NCBI GenBank assembly: GCA_027040785.1
Contig: JALULG010000146.1
Span: forward strand, 1 to 7,854
Length of the DNA stretch: 7,854 nt
From: a bacterium
GTDB taxonomy: Bacteria; Patescibacteriota; Patescibacteriia; JAACEG01
Reading direction: 5' to 3'
This document shows positions 6,246 to 7,854 of this stretch, piece after piece. Within the stretch, counting starts at the first letter, position 1. Each line of letters begins with the position of its first letter. The position numbers and the translations under genes are program-made. Under the pieces are notes generated by a model. The model ran no database searches. It saw only the letters and a list, made by a program, of their open reading frames with translations, and was not told the origin of the DNA.

Positions 6246-6278
6246 AAAAAAAGAGGGATAAGTTTTATTTTATCCCTC
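6246..6278 (-). terminator. Intrinsic terminator of the small RNA/ndk unit
   Basis: A perfect 9-bp stem GAGGGATAA/TTATCCCTC (6278-6270 with 6261-6253, 8-nt loop), followed on the minus strand by TTTTTTTGTTTT (6252-6241). It would stop both the small RNA and read-through from ndk. Confidence 0.85.
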
Positions 6279-6345
6279 GTCCGACACTTGGTTTTGCCAA
6301 GGTGTCTAAAGGATTTTTCAGGATTACCGAAAAATCCTTATCCGT
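6246..6345 (-). ncRNA. Candidate free-standing small RNA of three hairpins
   Basis: Nothing here codes for protein, but the minus strand carries a complete transcription unit of about 95-100 nt. After the promoter at 6378-6351 come hairpin 1, a perfect 11-bp stem AAGGATTTTTC/GAAAAATCCTT (6339-6329 with 6319-6309, loop GGTAATCCT), and hairpin 2, GACA-CCTTGG/CCAAG-TGTC (6306-6297 with 6291-6283, one bulged G, loop CAAAA). Hairpin 3 is the terminator. The loop of hairpin 1 contains ATCC, which could pair with GGAT at the 5' end (6343-6340) in a pseudoknot. I do not match it to tRNA, SRP RNA, tmRNA, 6S or any riboswitch I know. It could instead be the structured 3' end of the ndk mRNA. Confidence 0.5.
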
Positions 6346-6350
6346 AATTA

Positions 6351-6378
6351 AATATACCTGAAATAAATTTTTTGTCAA
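6351..6378 (-). promoter_or_regulatory. Near-consensus promoter overlapping the ndk stop codon
   Basis: On the minus strand, TTGACA (6378-6373) includes the ndk stop TGA (6377-6375). It is followed by a 16-nt spacer and TATATT (6356-6351). No protein gene follows, so its target would be the hairpin RNA starting near 6345-6343. Quality equals that of the promoter at 929-957. Confidence 0.6.
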
Positions 6379-6998
6379 GACTTTTCCATTATTCCATCCA
6401 AGTTCACGTCATATAAGATTGCTTCTTGAACCAAGCGATATTCAAAAATTTCTTCTTCTTTGAACCATAATTTAATTTCCGCTTCCGCTTCTTCAACCGT
6501 TCCGGAAGCATGAATTAAATTTCTGATAGGACGATTATCGGTATCGGCAATGTCATAAGAATCAATTGTATAATCACCTCTGATTGTTCCAACATCTGAT
6601 GATAACGGTTCGGTTCCACCGGTAATTTTTCTGATGATACCAACCGCTTTATTTCCTTCCCAAATCATTGCGATAACCGGCCCGGAAGTTAAATATTTTT
6701 TTAAATTATTTAAAACAATATTACCAATTTCCAAAGGATCGCGAGAAGGCGGTTCAACGCCTTTTTTGTCATAAGAAGCAATGGATTTTTCTCCGGCTTT
6801 TCTAACCCAATCAGGATCAATAGTATAATGTTTTTCGGTTAATTCTTCGGTAGGCATTACCATTTTTAAGCCCACCATTTTAAAACCCGCCTGTTCGTAT
6901 CTTTTGATAATTTCGCCGATTAAAGATCTTTGAATTCCGTCCGGTTTAATGATAACCAGTGATCGTTCTTTTTTAGGATGCATAATTTTTTCTTGCAT
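6375..6998 (-). CDS. ndk: Nucleoside diphosphate kinase, extended form
   Basis: This is the enzyme that moves the gamma phosphate of ATP to NDPs through a phosphohistidine, balancing NTP and dNTP pools. Key residues align with the family: K18 in VIIKPDG, Y58, R123, T129 in GGTEP, R140 in GTIRGD, N160 and the catalytic H163 in RNLIHASGT. The usual H-G-S-D after the histidine is H-A-S-G here. At 207 aa it is well above the usual 140-155. There is an insertion of roughly 25 residues after EKHY (about 59-92), one of about 8 before NLIH, and a C-terminal tail. The start is either ATG 6998 or ATG 6983 (MHPKKERS); neither has a Shine-Dalgarno, and both precede the conserved core. It follows the response regulator by 36 nt, and the A/T inverted repeat directly abuts ATG 6998. 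Confidence 0.97.
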   Translation of the reverse strand: MQEKIMHPKKERSLVIIKPDGIQRSLIGEIIKRYEQAGFKMVGLKMVMPTEELTEKHYTIDPDWVRKAGEKSIASYDKKGVEPPSRDPLEIGNIVLNNLKKYLTSGPVIAMIWEGNKAVGIIRKITGGTEPLSSDVGTIRGDYTIDSYDIADTDNRPIRNLIHASGTVEEAEAEIKLWFKEEEIFEYRLVQEAILYDVNLDGIMEKS

Positions 6999-7029
6999 AT
7001 ATTTAATAATATAAAATATTATTAAATAT
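6999..7029. repeat. Perfect 12-bp A/T-only inverted repeat upstream of ndk
   Basis: ATATTTAATAAT (6999-7010) and ATTATTAAATAT (7018-7029) are exact reverse complements around ATAAAAT. The element fills most of the 36-nt gap between the response regulator and ndk and ends at the base before the ndk ATG. As RNA it makes an all-AU stem next to the start codon; as DNA it could be an operator. Confidence 0.65.
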
Positions 7030-7034
7030 TTCGC

Positions 7035-7412
7035 TTATTTATTATTTTTTAAAAAATTTTCCACTTTTTCCAAAACTTGGCTGGGGACCAGTTCCGCTTT
7101 TACCAGATAATCAACCACCCCCAATTCTTTGCCTCTTTTTACGTCTTCATCTTGTTTTAAATTTGTTAAAAAGAAGACGGGAATTTTTTTTGTTTCCGGA
7201 GATTTGTTTAAATTTTCTTTAACTGTAAAACCGTCCATTTGAGGGAGGATTATATCCAACAAAATAACATCCGGTTTTTTTTCTTTGGCAATTTCGTAAC
7301 CGTCTTTTCCATTGTTTGCTTGTAAAACAGTGTAACCGCTTTCAGAAAATTTTAAAGTATACATATCTAAAAGCATTTGATTATCTTCAACTAAAAGAAT
7401 TGTTTTTTTCAT
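7035..7412 (-). CDS. Single-domain (CheY-like) response regulator
   Basis: The 125-aa product is one receiver domain with no output domain. All signature residues are present: acidic pair E9-D10 in LLVEDN, phospho-acceptor D53 in ILLDIILPQMDG, T83 in FFLTN, and K105 in YLVKAE. It would be phosphorylated by a histidine kinase, but none is encoded in the window, so it must pair with a distant kinase and act by protein contact. It starts at ATG 7412 without a Shine-Dalgarno. A weak promoter (TTGCCA 7493-7488, 17 nt, TTTAAT 7470-7465) would start the transcript at the hairpin 7440-7458. ndk follows 36 nt downstream, so the two are probably co-transcribed, although no functional link is known to me. 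Confidence 0.95.
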   Translation of the reverse strand: MKKTILLVEDNQMLLDMYTLKFSESGYTVLQANNGKDGYEIAKEKKPDVILLDIILPQMDGFTVKENLNKSPETKKIPVFFLTNLKQDEDVKRGKELGVVDYLVKAELVPSQVLEKVENFLKNNK

Positions 7413-7427
7413 AAAATACTATTACTA

Positions 7428-7458
7428 AAAAATAATAAAAACCAATTTATTATTGGTT
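7428..7458 (-). terminator. Terminator-like hairpin between the GT4 fragment and the response regulator
   Basis: AACCAAT (7458-7452) pairs perfectly with ATTGGTT (7446-7440) around AATAA. On the minus strand it is followed by TTTTATTATTTTTT. The stem is short and AU-rich, so it is a weak terminator of the upstream glycosyltransferase. If transcription starts at the weak promoter 7465-7493, it is instead a leader hairpin of the response regulator. Confidence 0.5.
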
Positions 7459-7496
7459 ATATTCATTAAATACTAAAATAAAACGATTGGCAAGAC

Positions 7497-7854
7497 TTAT
7501 TTAAAGCTATTGATAATTTTATCAACCAAATTGTCAAGATTATGTTTTTCAATGATTATTTTACGTAATTTTTTACCAATTTCTTTTTTTTCTGTTTTAT
7601 CTAATTTTTTAATACCTAATATTTTTTCAGCTAACAAATGATAATCATTTTGTTTGGTTAAAAGTTTTTCTTCCAATAAATTTTCAAAAGCTTCGTTAGC
7701 GGTAATCGGAATAAGTTCGCAAGACATGGCTTCCAAAACAACTTTATCCAAACTGCCGGTATGACTTAAATTGATTAATAAATCGGCTGTTTTTAATTTT
7801 TTTGGAATATTTTTATTGGGGATTGATCCTAAAAAATAAACATAATTTTTTAAA
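7497..7854 (-). CDS. Family 4 glycosyltransferase, C-terminal part (5' end outside window)
   Basis: The minus-strand frame is open from the window edge to TAA at 7499-7497 (119 codons). It contains NYVYFLGSIPNKNIPKKL, then TADLLINLSHTGSLDKVVLE and AMSCELIPITANEAFENLL. That is the donor-binding half of a GT-B glycosyltransferase: the V-x-F-L-G strand, A-D-(L/I)-x-(L/I), and L-E-A-M-(A/S)-C-x-x-P-(V/I). The second Glu of E-x7-E is present (LEAM), but the first position is Gly (GSLDKVVLE), so it is a variant subgroup. A charged C-terminal helix ends the protein. A possible TTG start at 7751 lies inside the conserved domain and is not a gene start. The N-terminal acceptor domain lies beyond the window. 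It probably works in surface glycan synthesis. Confidence 0.85.
   Translation of the reverse strand, partial: LKNYVYFLGSIPNKNIPKKLKTADLLINLSHTGSLDKVVLEAMSCELIPITANEAFENLLEEKLLTKQNDYHLLAEKILGIKKLDKTEKKEIGKKLRKIIIEKHNLDNLVDKIINSFK

Noticed and set aside
7497..7751. Complete 84-aa gene starting at TTG 7751
   Set aside because: The frame is open to the window edge and the upstream codons read as the conserved GT4 donor domain, so it is a fragment of a larger gene.

Overview
This is an AT-rich window (hand counts give about 31% GC in polA) of compact bacterial DNA. TGA is used as a stop (polA, ndk), so the code is the standard bacterial one, not the TGA-glycine code of Gracilibacteria. Small gap-poor gene clusters, almost no Shine-Dalgarno sites, lysine-rich proteins, an extended NDK, an isolated CheY-like receiver and orphan small proteins together suggest a Patescibacteria (CPR), perhaps Parcubacteria-like, genome. 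That placement is inference from style, with no marker phylogeny.

Layout. Left end (1-957, minus): a near-consensus promoter drives an orphan 189-aa charged protein, followed 15 nt later by a UlaG-like MBL-fold protein that runs off the window and has lost its metal-binding histidines. Diverging from it on the plus strand are a full-length DNA polymerase I (polA, 1003-3792) and a GT4 glycosyltransferase, joined by a 4-nt ATGA overlap. On the minus strand at 4953-5777 is a clearly different gene. It has about 49% GC, a perfect consensus promoter, a 5' hairpin leader, a perfect Shine-Dalgarno and an intrinsic terminator written into the 3' codons of the converging glycosyltransferase gene. It encodes an unknown N-terminal region fused to a divergent cold-shock-like (OB-fold) domain.

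The 5885-6374 gap has no protein gene. It holds a cluster of at least five copies of a palindromic repeat in both orientations (5927-6228). It also holds what looks like a free-standing small RNA gene (about 6246-6345, minus): TTGACA/TATATT promoter starting in the ndk stop codon, two strong hairpins, then a terminator hairpin with a U tract. This is the best candidate for something undescribed.

Right end (minus): the 3' part of another GT4 glycosyltransferase (7497-7854), a terminator-like hairpin, a single-domain response regulator (7035-7412) and nucleoside diphosphate kinase (6375-6998). The last two are separated by 36 nt that are almost entirely a perfect A/T inverted repeat touching the ndk start codon. 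The genes serve DNA replication/repair and nucleotide supply (polA, ndk), surface glycan synthesis (two GT4s) and signalling (receiver). No single pathway links them all.
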